From NCBI RefSeq assembly GCF_902497625.1, contig NZ_CABVGX010000041.1, forward strand, positions 1-50,290: 50,290 nucleotides of DNA. The letters run 5' to 3'. The position numbers and the translations under genes were made by a program. Source of the stretch: Pseudomonas fluorescens (GTDB lineage Bacteria; Pseudomonadota; Gammaproteobacteria; Pseudomonadales; Pseudomonadaceae). Shown piece after piece: positions 16,252 to 26,736 of this stretch. Below the pieces are notes generated by a model. The model had not been told where the DNA came from. It saw only the letters and a list, made by a program, of their open reading frames with translations, and searched no databases. Positions within the stretch are counted from its first letter, which is position 1. The number at the start of each line of letters is the position of its first letter.

Positions 16252-17409
16252 TCAGACCATTGCTGTCTCAGCCGGCGAAACAATACTGGTCTTGCCGCCT
16301 CGGGACTTGCCGGAACTCAGGTATTCGGCAATTGATTCCTGAGTGACTTCCCCCAGGAACACCCGCTCGGCATCCATCACCGGCAGCCACGAACGGTTGA
16401 ACTCGTACATGCGCGACAGCAGGATACGCAGGTGCTCGTCGTACGCCGCCGTGGCATTGAACTCACGCAGGTACTGCGCGCAGGTGCCGGTCTGACGGTG
16501 CAAGTCGCGACGTCGTACATAACCGAGCGCTTTGTTCTCACCGTCGGTCACCACCACGTAGCGACGGTCATGCTCGTCCATCAGCTCCAGCGCATCGGCC
16601 ACCGGCGTTTCCGGGCTTACCGATGGCGCGTTGTCCGCGGCGTCTTCGGCTTTCACCAGCAACAGGCGCTTGAGGGTGCTGTCCTGACCGACAAAGTTGC
16701 TGACAAAGTCGTCCGCCGGGTGCGCCAGCAAGGTGTCCGGATGATCGATCTGCAGCAGCTTGCCCGCGCGGAAAATGGCAATCTTGTCGCCGAGCTTGAT
16801 CGCTTCGTCAATGTCGTGACTGACCATGATTACGGTCTTGTTCAGCGCACGTTGCATCTCGAAGAATTCGTTCTGGATCATCTCGCGGTTGATCGGGTCG
16901 ACCGCGCCGAACGGCTCATCCATCAACAGCAACGGCGCATCCGCCGCCAGCGCGCGAATCACCCCAATACGCTGCTGCTGGCCACCGGACAATTCACGCG
17001 GGTAGCGCGTCAGATACTGCTTTGGCTCAAGCTTGATCATGCTCATCAGCTCGCGGGCGCGGTCGTGGCATTTCTGCTTGTCCCAGCCGAGCAGGCGCGG
17101 AACGATGGTGATGTTTTCTTCGATGGTCATGTTCGGGAACAGACCGATCTGCTGGATCACATAACCGATGTTGCGGCGCAGGGTCACCGCGTCGAGGTCG
17201 GTAGTGTCTTCGCCGTTGATCAGGATTTTGCCCGAGGTCGGTTTGATCAGGCGGTTGATCATTTTCAACGTGGTGCTTTTGCCGCAGCCCGATGGCCCGA
17301 GGAACACGCAGATCTCGCCTTCATTGACGGTCAGGCTCACCGAGTCCACGGCTTTGACATCTTTGCCGTTGCTTTGGAAAGTCTTGCTGAGGTTTTGAAG
17401 TTCGATCAT
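16252..17409 (-). CDS. Osmoprotectant (quaternary amine) ABC transporter ATPase with CBS domains
   Basis: ATPase of 385 aa of the OpuCA/ProV group that powers uptake of betaine-type compatible solutes. Walker A is GPSGCGKSTT, the signature is LSGGQQQR and Walker B is LLLMDEPFGAVD. The C-terminal third (from ~ residue 255) resembles a CBS pair (PVADALELMDEHDRRYVVV), the module that senses ionic strength in OpuA/OpuC. The start at 17409 gives MIELQNLSKTF and overlaps the stop of the permease gene (ATGA). It is the last gene of a permease-binding protein-permease-ATPase operon, an order reversed from the usual opuCABCD, so I do not assign opu letters. Confidence 0.88.
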   Translation of the reverse strand: MIELQNLSKTFQSNGKDVKAVDSVSLTVNEGEICVFLGPSGCGKSTTLKMINRLIKPTSGKILINGEDTTDLDAVTLRRNIGYVIQQIGLFPNMTIEENITIVPRLLGWDKQKCHDRARELMSMIKLEPKQYLTRYPRELSGGQQQRIGVIRALAADAPLLLMDEPFGAVDPINREMIQNEFFEMQRALNKTVIMVSHDIDEAIKLGDKIAIFRAGKLLQIDHPDTLLAHPADDFVSNFVGQDSTLKRLLLVKAEDAADNAPSVSPETPVADALELMDEHDRRYVVVTDGENKALGYVRRRDLHRQTGTCAQYLREFNATAAYDEHLRILLSRMYEFNRSWLPVMDAERVFLGEVTQESIAEYLSSGKSRGGKTSIVSPAETAMV

Positions 17410-18059
17410 TTGAGTAATCCTTTTGGAGTCAGCGTGCGTTGCAGCCATTGCAGAAGCAGGTCGGCGAAGATGGCCAGGAGACTGACCAGCACGGCGCCGA
17501 CGATCAGCATCGACATGTCGCTGCGGCTGATGGAAGCGAGAATGAGTACACCGAGACCACCGGCGCCGATGGTGGCGGCAATGGTCATGACCCCAATGTT
17601 CATGACCACTGCGGTGCGCACGCCGGCCAGAATCACCGGCACTGCAATGGGCAATTCGACCATGCGCAGGCGCTGGCCGAACGTCATGCCGATGCCGCGC
17701 GCGGCTTCGCGAATGCCCGGCTCGACACCGGTCAGGGCGAGGTAGGTGTTACGCATGATCGGCAGCAGCGAGTAGAGAAACACTGCGGTGATGGCCGGCA
17801 TCGGACCGAGGCCCTGGCCAAACTTCGAGTAGAACGGCAACAACAGGCCGAACAGGGCAATCGACGGCACGGTCAGCAGTACGGTGGCGCTGGCTTGCAG
17901 CGGACCGGCGAGCGTGGGGAAGCGCGTCATCAGGATGCCCAGCGGTACGCCGACGACAATCGCCAAAGTAACAGCGATACCTACCAGAGTGATGTGCTGC
18001 CAGGTCAGGTGTGCGACCTGTGTCCAGTCGAGGTGGGAAAAGGCGTTCAGAAATTCCAT
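17406..18059 (-). CDS. Osmoprotectant ABC transporter permease
   Basis: Integral inner-membrane permease of 217 aa with five to six hydrophobic helices, in the small OpuCB/ProW-like permease group. The segment GVEPGIREAARGIGMTFGQRL is the EAA loop that docks on the ATPase. AGGAGG lies just before the ATG. It overlaps the ATPase gene by four bases and follows the binding-protein gene by 12 bases. Confidence 0.9.
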   Translation of the reverse strand: MEFLNAFSHLDWTQVAHLTWQHITLVGIAVTLAIVVGVPLGILMTRFPTLAGPLQASATVLLTVPSIALFGLLLPFYSKFGQGLGPMPAITAVFLYSLLPIMRNTYLALTGVEPGIREAARGIGMTFGQRLRMVELPIAVPVILAGVRTAVVMNIGVMTIAATIGAGGLGVLILASISRSDMSMLIVGAVLVSLLAIFADLLLQWLQRTLTPKGLLK

Positions 18060-18071
18060 GTCTTTTCCTCC

Positions 18072-18965
18072 TTAGTTGAGGGGATGCTGGCGCAGGAAAT
18101 CTGCGGCAACTGATGAAGGGCTTTCGTGATCAACATCGACCCGTGCATTCAGCGAACGCATGGTTTCGTCATCGAACAGTTCAGCCAGTGGCTTCATTTG
18201 TTCGGCGAGTTTCGGGTTGGCGTCGAGGAACGCCTGGCGCACCACTGGTGCAGCGGTGTAGTCCGGGAAGTAATGCTTGTCGTCTTCCAGCAACTTCAAC
18301 TTGAAAGCATTCAAACGGCCGTCCGTCGTGTAAACCAGACCGGCAAATACCTGGCCATTACGCAGCGCGGTGTAGACCAGCCCGGCATCCATCTGACGAA
18401 TGTTCTTGCGGGTCAGGTTCATGCCATACAACTCGACCATGCCAACAAGACCGTCAGAGCGGTTGGCGAACTCGGTATCCAGCGCGACCAGGTGATTTTC
18501 CTTCTCCTGCGCCTGCAATACCTCGTTGAGCTGGGAGATGGTATTGATCTGCGGGTATTCGTCCGCGATGGTTTTCGGCAACGCCAGCGCGTAGGTATTA
18601 CTGAACTTCGAGGGGGTTAGCCAGACCAGCCCTTTTTTCGCGTCGAGTTCTTTTACTCGGGCGTAGGACTGTTCGCTGTCGAGTTTTTCCGTCACGTGGT
18701 TATAAGCCACAAGCGAAACACCGGTGTATTCCCAGAGCATGTCGAGCTGGCCACTTTCGTGGGCACTGCGCGCCAGGTTGCTACCCAGTCCGCCGGTTAC
18801 CTGAACGTCGTAGCCTTTAGTGCGCAGGTATTGCGAAGTGATTTCCGCCAGCAGGGTTTGTTCGGTGAATACCCGGGCACCGATGCGGATCACCGGTTTT
18901 TCAGCGGCTTGGACGATTCCTGCGAACAACAGAAAGCAGCCCATCAATAAGGTGAGTCTTTTCAT
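18072..18965 (-). CDS. Osmoprotectant ABC transporter substrate-binding protein
   Basis: Periplasmic binding protein of 297 aa in the OpuAC/ProX superfamily. A signal peptide ends at IVQA-AEK; a cysteine at position 10 is too near the start to be a convincing lipobox. The mature part opens with PVIRIGARVFTEQTLLAEI, typical of OpuCC/OsmX-type proteins, and includes DMLWEYTGVSL and QVFAGLVYTTDGRL from the two lobes. It sits between the two permease genes. The ligand could be glycine betaine, choline, carnitine or a related amine; the sequence alone does not tell. Confidence 0.9.
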   Translation of the reverse strand: MKRLTLLMGCFLLFAGIVQAAEKPVIRIGARVFTEQTLLAEITSQYLRTKGYDVQVTGGLGSNLARSAHESGQLDMLWEYTGVSLVAYNHVTEKLDSEQSYARVKELDAKKGLVWLTPSKFSNTYALALPKTIADEYPQINTISQLNEVLQAQEKENHLVALDTEFANRSDGLVGMVELYGMNLTRKNIRQMDAGLVYTALRNGQVFAGLVYTTDGRLNAFKLKLLEDDKHYFPDYTAAPVVRQAFLDANPKLAEQMKPLAELFDDETMRSLNARVDVDHESPSSVAADFLRQHPLN

Positions 18966-18985
18966 AAATATTCCTTTGCCGAGGC

Positions 18986-19702
18986 TTAAGACGGGCGCAG
19001 GCCGCGTTCGAGCCAGAGGCGGCTGGCGAGTGTCACCAGTCCGTCGAGCAGCAAGGCCAGCAGGGCTGTGCAGGCCGCGCCGAGCAGCAGCTGCGGCTGA
19101 TTATTCAAGGCGATGCCCGGGAAGATCAGACTGCCAAGACTATTCGCACCGATCAGGAAGGCCAGCGGAGCAGTACCAACGTTGATCGCCAAGGCCACGC
19201 GCACGCCACCGATAATGATCGGCACCGCATTCGGCAATTCGACGCGCCACAGCACCTGAGCGGGTGTCATGCCGATACCGACAGCAGCTTCCTTGAGCGA
19301 ACCCTGAACGTTTTTCAGGCCTTCATAGGTGTTGCGCACGATCGGCAACAAAGATGCGAGGAACAAAGCAAAAATGGCCGGGCCGCTGCCGATGCCGAGG
19401 ATGCCCAGAGCGATCGCGAGTACCGCGAGAGGTGGCACGGTGTTGCCGATGTTGAAGATCTGCATGAAGCGTTCAGCGCGACCAACCATGCTCGGGCGGC
19501 TGAGGAAAATGCCGGCGGGGATGCCCACTACGAGGGCGGCCAGCATGGAAACGAGGACGAGAATCAGATGAGCTTGCAGGTAAAACAACAAATCGTCGCG
19601 GTAATGTTCGATCGTGTTGATGCCGATCCAGTGGACCAGCAGGGCCAGAAGGGCGACGACAACCGCTCCTCCTATCAGCCCTTTGCCATAGCGAATAGCC
19701 AC
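18986..19702 (-). CDS. Osmoprotectant ABC transporter permease (first gene of operon)
   Basis: Second permease of the transporter, 238 aa, with about six hydrophobic helices and the EAA-loop region VQGSLKEAAVGIGMTPAQVLW. The start is set to GTG at 19702 because AAGGAG precedes it; the frame extends to 19750 without a ribosome site. It is the promoter-proximal gene of the operon. The two permeases are paralogous and likely form a heterodimer. Confidence 0.85.
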   Translation of the reverse strand: MAIRYGKGLIGGAVVVALLALLVHWIGINTIEHYRDDLLFYLQAHLILVLVSMLAALVVGIPAGIFLSRPSMVGRAERFMQIFNIGNTVPPLAVLAIALGILGIGSGPAIFALFLASLLPIVRNTYEGLKNVQGSLKEAAVGIGMTPAQVLWRVELPNAVPIIIGGVRVALAINVGTAPLAFLIGANSLGSLIFPGIALNNQPQLLLGAACTALLALLLDGLVTLASRLWLERGLRPS

Positions 19703-19950
19703 AGGCGGACTCCTTTTTTCTTTGTCGGCGAACGCAGTCCTGCTTGGCATGCCATTCCTGGCTGCCGGATCAAACGTTCGCGAGAAGCAGCTCTATCAGG
19801 ACCGGTAAGACGGCATGAAATCGAGCCATAAGCGCAGCCTCGTCAGGCTAACTTGCAGGTTTTTGCTACCCTGACGAATAGTCGCAACAGGGGAGTGGAC
19901 GCCTCCACGCTTTGAAAGGTTCCCACGTTCGACACCATTTGGCCACCCTC

Positions 19951-20052
19951 GTAGCAGCTGCCGAAGGCTGCGTGGGGTTGTGAAGCGACCCTTTGCGTTC
20001 TAAGGCGAACGAAGGTCCTTCGGCCCTTAACGCAGCCTTCGGCAGCTGCTAC
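19951..20052. repeat. REP-type inverted repeat before prfC
   Basis: Perfect 22-base arms (GTAGCAGCTGCCGAAGGCTG plus CG at 19951-19972, reverse complement at 20031-20052) flank 58 bases. The arms are identical to the outer part of the repeat at 36005-36133, so both belong to one family. It occupies the middle of the 422-base gap between the ABC operon and prfC; nothing else coding is visible there. Confidence 0.85.
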
Positions 20053-20059
20053 ACGGTGG

Positions 20060-20086
20060 TCCGTAGATCACTTTTTAAGCTATACT
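20060..20086 (+). promoter_or_regulatory. Possible prfC promoter
   Basis: TATACT at 20081-20086 is a good -10 hexamer 39 bases before the prfC ATG. No clear -35 stands at 17 bases, so this is a tentative call. Confidence 0.35.
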
Positions 20087-20124
20087 CGCCGCCCTTTTTT
20101 GAATCACCTGCCAGGCGATTTCCC

Positions 20125-21708
<1,584 letters not shown>

Positions 21709-21726
21709 GCGTTGAGTGGTTACACC

Positions 21727-21763
21727 GAAAAACCCCGTAGTGAGAACTGCGGGGTTTTTTTTG
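21727..21763. terminator. Terminator after prfC
   Basis: Stem AAAAACCCCG(T)AG / CTGCGGGGTTTTTTTT with a short loop and a long T-run on the plus strand. The A-run on the other side could also end a minus-strand transcript from the short frame at 21776-21898. Confidence 0.9.
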
Positions 21764-21775
21764 TCAGCGGGAAGA

Positions 21776-21898
21776 TTAAAGGATCTTCCGAACGTCGCCC
21801 GAGCCTTCGGCAGTTTTTACGTCGAACTTTGTATTCGGCGGATTCGATGAATACCAAGGAAACTTCTGTAGGTTGTTTTCCTTGATCATGTAGTTCAT
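21776..21898 (-). pseudogene. Possible gene remnant or small ORF (40 aa)
   Basis: A minus-strand frame encodes MNYMIKENNLQKFPWYSSNP followed by PNTKFDVKTAEGSGDVRKIL and TAA. The composition looks like the end of a real protein, and the frame stops right before a terminator. Upstream it is closed by a TGA, and no good ribosome site is visible. It may be the 3' scrap of a lost gene in the AT-rich gap (21764-22064) between prfC and the MFS gene. I see nothing else in this gap. Confidence 0.3.
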
Positions 21899-22064
21899 AT
21901 CTGTTTTTTCAGCTCGCCAGATATTCCATGAGGACAAAAAATTTTCTTGCTACTAATTTTCACATGACATTCCGAAAAGTAGTGAACTTAATGAACTGCC
22001 AAACCAAACGGATTTATTGGCTCGGATCAAAGCTGACCAATGTAGCAATAACGCACAATCTGGC

Positions 22065-23267
22065 ATGGCTAATCAATTCATGCACTTGATTCGGCCGGAG
22101 GGCTATTTCTGTTCAATGGCCTGGGTGTTGGCTGCGTTGATATTCATCAGCCGGTTGAGCGCCATGGTCAAACTGTTCATGGCGCTATATCTACGCCAGG
22201 CGCTGGGGTTGCCGATTGAAACAGTGGGCTGGATGTTGTCCGGGTACGGTGCAGGGTTACTGATCGGGTCGATGGCTGGAGGAGTGTTGAGTGATTATTT
22301 CTCGACAACTCGCCTCACAGCCGCACTGTTTTTTAACTCTGCCTGGATTCTGGTTTTGTTGGGACTGGTCACTGATGTGTTCTTGCTGGCCGCATTGCTT
22401 ATTGTCAGCGGGGTACTTGATGGGGCGATTCGCACACTCCATCAGCGGTTGATCATGGAGTATTGCGAGACCGAACGACAGGCTCGTGCGCAATCATTGA
22501 ACCGGGTTGCGAGCAATCTCGGCATGGCTGTCGCGGGAGTCGTGGGGGGCAGTCTTGCGCACGTTGATTTTCGCTGGGTATTTTATCTCAGCGCCGCAAT
22601 GACCCTGTTGGCGTTAGCCTGGTTTGTCAGGGCGACACTGCATCGAGAGGTCATGCGGGCGGATGAGATGCGTCCAAGTGCAGCGGGGTCGAACGTACCT
22701 TTCAGAGACAAGCCTTTCCTCTGGTTAGTGAGCGCAGCAGTTTTGCGTGGCCTCGCGTTCGAGCCCGTCTACAGCATGCTGGGCAACTACTTACTTGACT
22801 ATTACCGACTCGGTACTGAAGTCATCGGATGGCAATTCGCGCTCAATGCAGTGCTGGTGGTGGTACTGCAAATTCCGATCTCTCATTGGAGTGAGCGATG
22901 GGGGCCCCGCTGGCAACTGCTGGCGGGCAGTATGCTGCTGGCCTGTGGTCTCGGTATGTTGCCCTTAGGCTCGGGGGTAGTTTTTCTCTGCCTCTCAACG
23001 GTTATCTGGACACTGGGCGAGATTCTCTTCATGCCGACCTTGAACGTGCTGGTGATGCAGCACGCACAATCCCGGAAAAGCGGGCAGTACTTTGGGCTTT
23101 TCTCGATGTGCTGGAGCGCGAGCGCGTTGCTTTCACCGACGCTGGGCGGTCAACTTTACGGTCACTTCGGCGGGCACAGCGTCTGGGTGGCAAGTGCACT
23201 TTTGGCGCTTCTGTCTACACCGCTGATCTACATGGCCACTGCCAGGAAACATCCAGTCTTTACCTGA
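22065..23267 (+). CDS. MFS transporter
   Basis: Inner-membrane major facilitator protein of 400 aa with about 12 hydrophobic helices. The motif-A region after helix 2 reads GSMAGGVLSDYFSTTRL. Its layout recalls drug-efflux members such as MdtH, but no substrate can be read from the sequence. The start is uncertain: ATG 22065 (MANQFMHLI), ATG 22080, or TTG 22017 are all possible and none has a strong Shine-Dalgarno. It is monocistronic, with lower GC and a mixed codon pattern compared with prfC. Confidence 0.85.
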   Translation: MANQFMHLIRPEGYFCSMAWVLAALIFISRLSAMVKLFMALYLRQALGLPIETVGWMLSGYGAGLLIGSMAGGVLSDYFSTTRLTAALFFNSAWILVLLGLVTDVFLLAALLIVSGVLDGAIRTLHQRLIMEYCETERQARAQSLNRVASNLGMAVAGVVGGSLAHVDFRWVFYLSAAMTLLALAWFVRATLHREVMRADEMRPSAAGSNVPFRDKPFLWLVSAAVLRGLAFEPVYSMLGNYLLDYYRLGTEVIGWQFALNAVLVVVLQIPISHWSERWGPRWQLLAGSMLLACGLGMLPLGSGVVFLCLSTVIWTLGEILFMPTLNVLVMQHAQSRKSGQYFGLFSMCWSASALLSPTLGGQLYGHFGGHSVWVASALLALLSTPLIYMATARKHPVFT

Positions 23268-23423
23268 TCTGGCTATACCCATTATTCCAAACCATTCTGC
23301 CGGTGTATTAAATTCACGCCCATCATCACAGTCCTACTCTGAGAACCCGAATCGGTTTACAACCAGATTTCTTGCAACGTCACGGCGTACGGGTTCGCTG
23401 CTGGCAAGCAGGAGGGATTGGCT

Positions 23424-23642
23424 ATGAATATGTTTGTACGAGGTGTGGTGTTGCTGAAGGTTTTGGTGCTGTTGGCGCTCGGATCGTCATCGGCCTGGGC
23501 CGAGTGCCCGGATCATGACAAGCAGGCGTTGAACGGCCAGAGCACTTACAGCGAAATGATGATCGCCGGGACTACCACGGACACGGACGATCAAAGCGAT
23601 GACGGCGACGACTCGATGGACGATGACGACAGCCAGACTTGA
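23424..23642 (+). CDS. Small exported acidic protein
   Basis: Protein of 72 aa. A signal peptide (MNMFVRGVVLLKVLVLLALG to SSAWA) would leave a mature peptide of about 45 residues beginning ECPDHDK. The last 20 residues are almost all Asp, Ser and Thr (DDQSDDGDDSMDDDDSQT). AGGAGGG seven bases before the ATG supports translation. No family is recognised. The acidic tail could bind divalent cations, but there is no EF-hand loop. Confidence 0.7.
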   Translation: MNMFVRGVVLLKVLVLLALGSSSAWAECPDHDKQALNGQSTYSEMMIAGTTTDTDDQSDDGDDSMDDDDSQT

Positions 23643-23725
23643 TTCGCGGGCAAAAGAAAACCTCTGCTATCCCGGCTCATTTCAAAGCCAGAGTAGAAGA
23701 GGTTTTTGGAGCCGGACGCCTATCT

Positions 23726-23816
23726 CTGTGGGAGCTAGCCTGCTAGCGATTACGGTGTGTCAGTCGGCAGATTATTGACTGATTTATCGCCATCGCCAGC
23801 AAGCTAGCTCCTACAG
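23726..23816. repeat. REPIN-type inverted repeat after the acidic protein gene
   Basis: Imperfect 25-base arms (CTGTGGGAGCTAGCCTGCTA at 23726, counterpart ending CTACAG at 23816; three mismatches) flank a spacer with GATTATTGACTG, the 12-mer also found in the 3775-3849 repeat. It lies between convergent genes. Confidence 0.75.
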
Positions 23817-23841
23817 GTTTTGCATCTGCCTCCGGACTTAC

Positions 23842-24822
23842 TTACGCAGCGCCGTCCAGGAACTGCTCCGCGTAATGACACGCCACCTGCCGACTGTCGA
23901 CCAAACGTAACAGCGGCTCTTCAGTGCTGCACCGCTCTGTCGCATACGGACAGCGCTTGTGGAACGCGCAGCCAGACGGCGGATTCAGCGGATTCGGCAA
24001 CTCGCCGACAATCTTGATTTTCGGCTTGTCCGGATCCGGGTGGATGGTCGGAGTTGCCGACAACAGTGCCTGGGTGTACGGGTGCAGGGGACGGGTATAG
24101 ATGTCCTCTTTCGGGCCCATTTCCACGGGGCGGCCGAGGTACATCACCATCACATGGTCGGCGACGTGACGTACCACCGCCAGGTTGTGCGAAATGAACA
24201 CGTAGGCGGTGTTGAATTCCTGCTGCAGATCCATGAACAGGTTCAAGACCTGCGCCTGAATCGACACGTCGAGAGCGGAAGTCGGTTCGTCCGCCACCAG
24301 CACTTTCGGTTGCAGCATCATCGCGCGGGCGAGGGCGATCCGCTGGCGCTGACCGCCAGAGAACATGTGCGGATAACGCTGATAATGCTCAGGGCGCAAA
24401 CCGACCTGCTTCATCATCGCCTGGACTTTCTCGCGACGTTCGCTGGCGCTCATGTTGGTGTTGATCAACAGCGGTTCGGCGAGTTGATCACCGACTTTCT
24501 GTCGTGGATTCAACGACGCGTACGGGCTCTGGAACACCATCTGCACGTCTTTGCGCAGCTGTTTGCGCTGCGCCTTGTCGGCACCGGCGACTTCCTGGCC
24601 GGCGATTTTCAAAGAGCCCGAGGACGGTTCTTCGATCAACGTCAGGGCACGAGCAAGGGTGGATTTTCCGCAGCCGGATTCACCGACGACAGCGAGGGTC
24701 TTGCCGGCTTCCAGTTCGAACGACACGCCGTTCAAGGCGCGCACGGTCGCGTGGCCCTTGAACAGGCCGCGGGACACTTCATAGTGACGGGTCAGGTCGC
24801 GGGCGGTAAGTACGACGGCCAT
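23842..24822 (-). CDS. dppF: Dipeptide ABC transporter ATPase DppF
   Basis: ATPase of 326 aa, one of the pair that drives di/tripeptide import. Walker A GESGCGKSTLAR, signature FSGGQRQRIALARAM, Walker B VLVADEPTSALD, and the oligopeptide-specific C-terminal region with CAFHKRCPYATERC and further cysteine, typical of Dpp/Opp ATPases. The start at 24822 (MAVVLTARDL) overlaps the dppD stop by one base (TAATG). It is the last gene of the dppBCDF set. Confidence 0.93.
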   Translation of the reverse strand: MAVVLTARDLTRHYEVSRGLFKGHATVRALNGVSFELEAGKTLAVVGESGCGKSTLARALTLIEEPSSGSLKIAGQEVAGADKAQRKQLRKDVQMVFQSPYASLNPRQKVGDQLAEPLLINTNMSASERREKVQAMMKQVGLRPEHYQRYPHMFSGGQRQRIALARAMMLQPKVLVADEPTSALDVSIQAQVLNLFMDLQQEFNTAYVFISHNLAVVRHVADHVMVMYLGRPVEMGPKEDIYTRPLHPYTQALLSATPTIHPDPDKPKIKIVGELPNPLNPPSGCAFHKRCPYATERCSTEEPLLRLVDSRQVACHYAEQFLDGAA

Positions 24823-25790
24823 TACGCCACCTCCTGATTCAGCGGGTAGAAGCAGCGGGCGAGGCTGTTGCTTTTCGGGTCGAGGGCCGGACGTTCGGTG
24901 CGGCAGTTTTCCCGCACGTATGGGCAGCGCGGCGACAGCAGGCAACCTTGCGGACGGTCATAACGACCGGGAACGATGCCCGGCAGCGTGGCCAGGCGAG
25001 ATTCGCCCAGGCTGTGCTCGGGAATCGCCTTGAGCAGCGCTTCGCTGTAAGGGTGCGCCGGGATGTCGAACAATTGCGGCACCTGACCGACTTCAACAGC
25101 CTGGCCGGCGTACATCACGCACACGCGCTGAGCGGTTTCGGCAACGACTGCGAGGTCGTGAGTGATCAGCACCAGGCCCATGTTCTGTTCTTTCTGCAAT
25201 GCCAGCAGCAGGTCCATGATCTGAGCCTGGATCGTCACGTCGAGGGCCGTGGTCGGTTCGTCGGCGATCAGCAGTTTCGGTTCGCCGGCAATCGCCATGG
25301 CGATTGCGACACGCTGGCTCATGCCGCCGGAGAGTTGATGCGGGTAGGCGTCCATCCGACTGGCAGCGCCTGGGATCTCGACTTTTTCCAGCAACTCAAT
25401 GGCGCGTTTGCGCGCCTGCTTGCCCGACATTTTCAGGTGCAGACGCAGCACCTCTTCGATCTGGAAGCCGACCGTGTAGCTCGGGTTCAGCGCGGTCATC
25501 GGGTCCTGGAAAACCATCGCCAGGTCCTTGCCGACGATTTGCCGACGCTGACGGTTGCTCAATTTGAGCATGTTCTTGCCGTCGAAATTCAGCGCGTCGG
25601 CGGTGACGATACCCGGATGTTCGATCAGGCCCATCAGCGCCATCATGGTCACGGATTTACCCGAACCCGATTCGCCAACGATGGCCAGCACTTCGCCCTT
25701 GTCCACGGAGATATCGAGCCCGTCGACCACCGGCACGGCATTCTTGTCGCCAAAGCGAACGTTGAGATTCTTGATTTCCAACAGTGACAT
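24822..25790 (-). CDS. dppD: Dipeptide ABC transporter ATPase DppD
   Basis: ATPase of 322 aa paired with DppF. Walker A GESGSGKSVTMMAL, signature LSGGMSQRVAIAMAI, Walker B LLIADEPTTALD, and the C-terminal cysteine cluster CLLSPRCPYVRENC that in this family can bind an iron-sulfur cluster. It lies 12 bases after dppC and is coupled to dppF. Confidence 0.93.
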   Translation of the reverse strand: MSLLEIKNLNVRFGDKNAVPVVDGLDISVDKGEVLAIVGESGSGKSVTMMALMGLIEHPGIVTADALNFDGKNMLKLSNRQRRQIVGKDLAMVFQDPMTALNPSYTVGFQIEEVLRLHLKMSGKQARKRAIELLEKVEIPGAASRMDAYPHQLSGGMSQRVAIAMAIAGEPKLLIADEPTTALDVTIQAQIMDLLLALQKEQNMGLVLITHDLAVVAETAQRVCVMYAGQAVEVGQVPQLFDIPAHPYSEALLKAIPEHSLGESRLATLPGIVPGRYDRPQGCLLSPRCPYVRENCRTERPALDPKSNSLARCFYPLNQEVA

Positions 25791-25802
25791 TTTTGAATCT
25801 CC

Positions 25803-26726
25803 TCAGGCGGCGTTCTTGAGTTTCGGGTCCAGCGCATCGCGCAGGCCGTCACCCATCAAGTTGATTGCCAGCACGCTGAGCAAAATGGTCAGACCTGGCA
25901 GACTTACCACCCACCAGGCGCGTTCGATGTAGTCGCGAGCCGAAGCCAGCATGGTGCCCCACTCAGGGGTTGGCGGTTGTACGCCAAGGCCAAGGAAGCC
26001 CAGTGCTGCGGCATCGAGAATCGCCGAGGAGAAACTCAAGGTTGCCTGAACGATCAACGGCGCCATGCAGTTGGGCAGCACGGTGATGAACATCAGGCGG
26101 GGCAGGCCGGCGCCAGCCAGGCGCGCAGCAGTCACGTAGTCGCGGTTCAGTTCGCCCATCACCGCAGCGCGGGTCAGACGCACGTACGACGGCAGGGACA
26201 CCACGGCGATCGCGATCACGGTGTTGATCAGGCCAGGGCCGAGGATGGCGACAATCGCCACGGCCAGCAGCAACGACGGCAGCGCCAGCATGATGTCCAT
26301 CAAACGCATGATGGTCGGGCCGAGCAGGCGCGGGAAGAATCCGGCGAACAGCCCCAGGAGGATGCCCGGTATCAGCGACATCACGACGGAGGACAAACCG
26401 ATCAGCAGCGACAGGCGCGAACCTTCGATCAAGCGCGACAACAGGTCGCGACCCAATTCATCGGTGCCCAGCAGGAACTGCAGCTGCCCGCCTTCCAGCC
26501 ACGACGGCGGGGTCAGCAGGAAGTCGCGGTATTGCTCGCTCGGGTCATGCGGCGCGACCCATGGGGCGAAGATCGCGCAGAACACGATCAGGGTCATGAA
26601 CATCAGGCCGGCAACGGCGCCTTTGTTCTTGGAGAAGGCTTGCCAGAATTCTTTGTACGGGGACGGGTACAGCAGGCTTTGATCGACTGCTACCGCTGGA
26701 TTTTGAGTTGAAGCTGGAGTGGTCAT
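25803..26726 (-). CDS. dppC: Dipeptide ABC transporter permease DppC
   Basis: Inner-membrane permease of 307 aa with six hydrophobic segments. The N-terminal region YPSPYKEFWQAFSKNKGAVAG is typical of OppC/DppC, and the EAA loop is AGAGLPRLMFITVLPNCMAP. Two in-frame ATGs (26732 and 26726) are equally possible starts; I use the second. Either way the gene overlaps the 3' end of dppB slightly or abuts it. Confidence 0.92.
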   Translation of the reverse strand: MTTPASTQNPAVAVDQSLLYPSPYKEFWQAFSKNKGAVAGLMFMTLIVFCAIFAPWVAPHDPSEQYRDFLLTPPSWLEGGQLQFLLGTDELGRDLLSRLIEGSRLSLLIGLSSVVMSLIPGILLGLFAGFFPRLLGPTIMRLMDIMLALPSLLLAVAIVAILGPGLINTVIAIAVVSLPSYVRLTRAAVMGELNRDYVTAARLAGAGLPRLMFITVLPNCMAPLIVQATLSFSSAILDAAALGFLGLGVQPPTPEWGTMLASARDYIERAWWVVSLPGLTILLSVLAINLMGDGLRDALDPKLKNAA

Positions 26727-26736
26727 GGTCATGATC

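Noticed and set aside
16432..17745. 437-aa plus-strand frame across the osmoprotectant ATPase and permease genes
   Set aside because: Antisense to two genes with intact ABC motifs and ATGA coupling; typical high-GC shadow frame.
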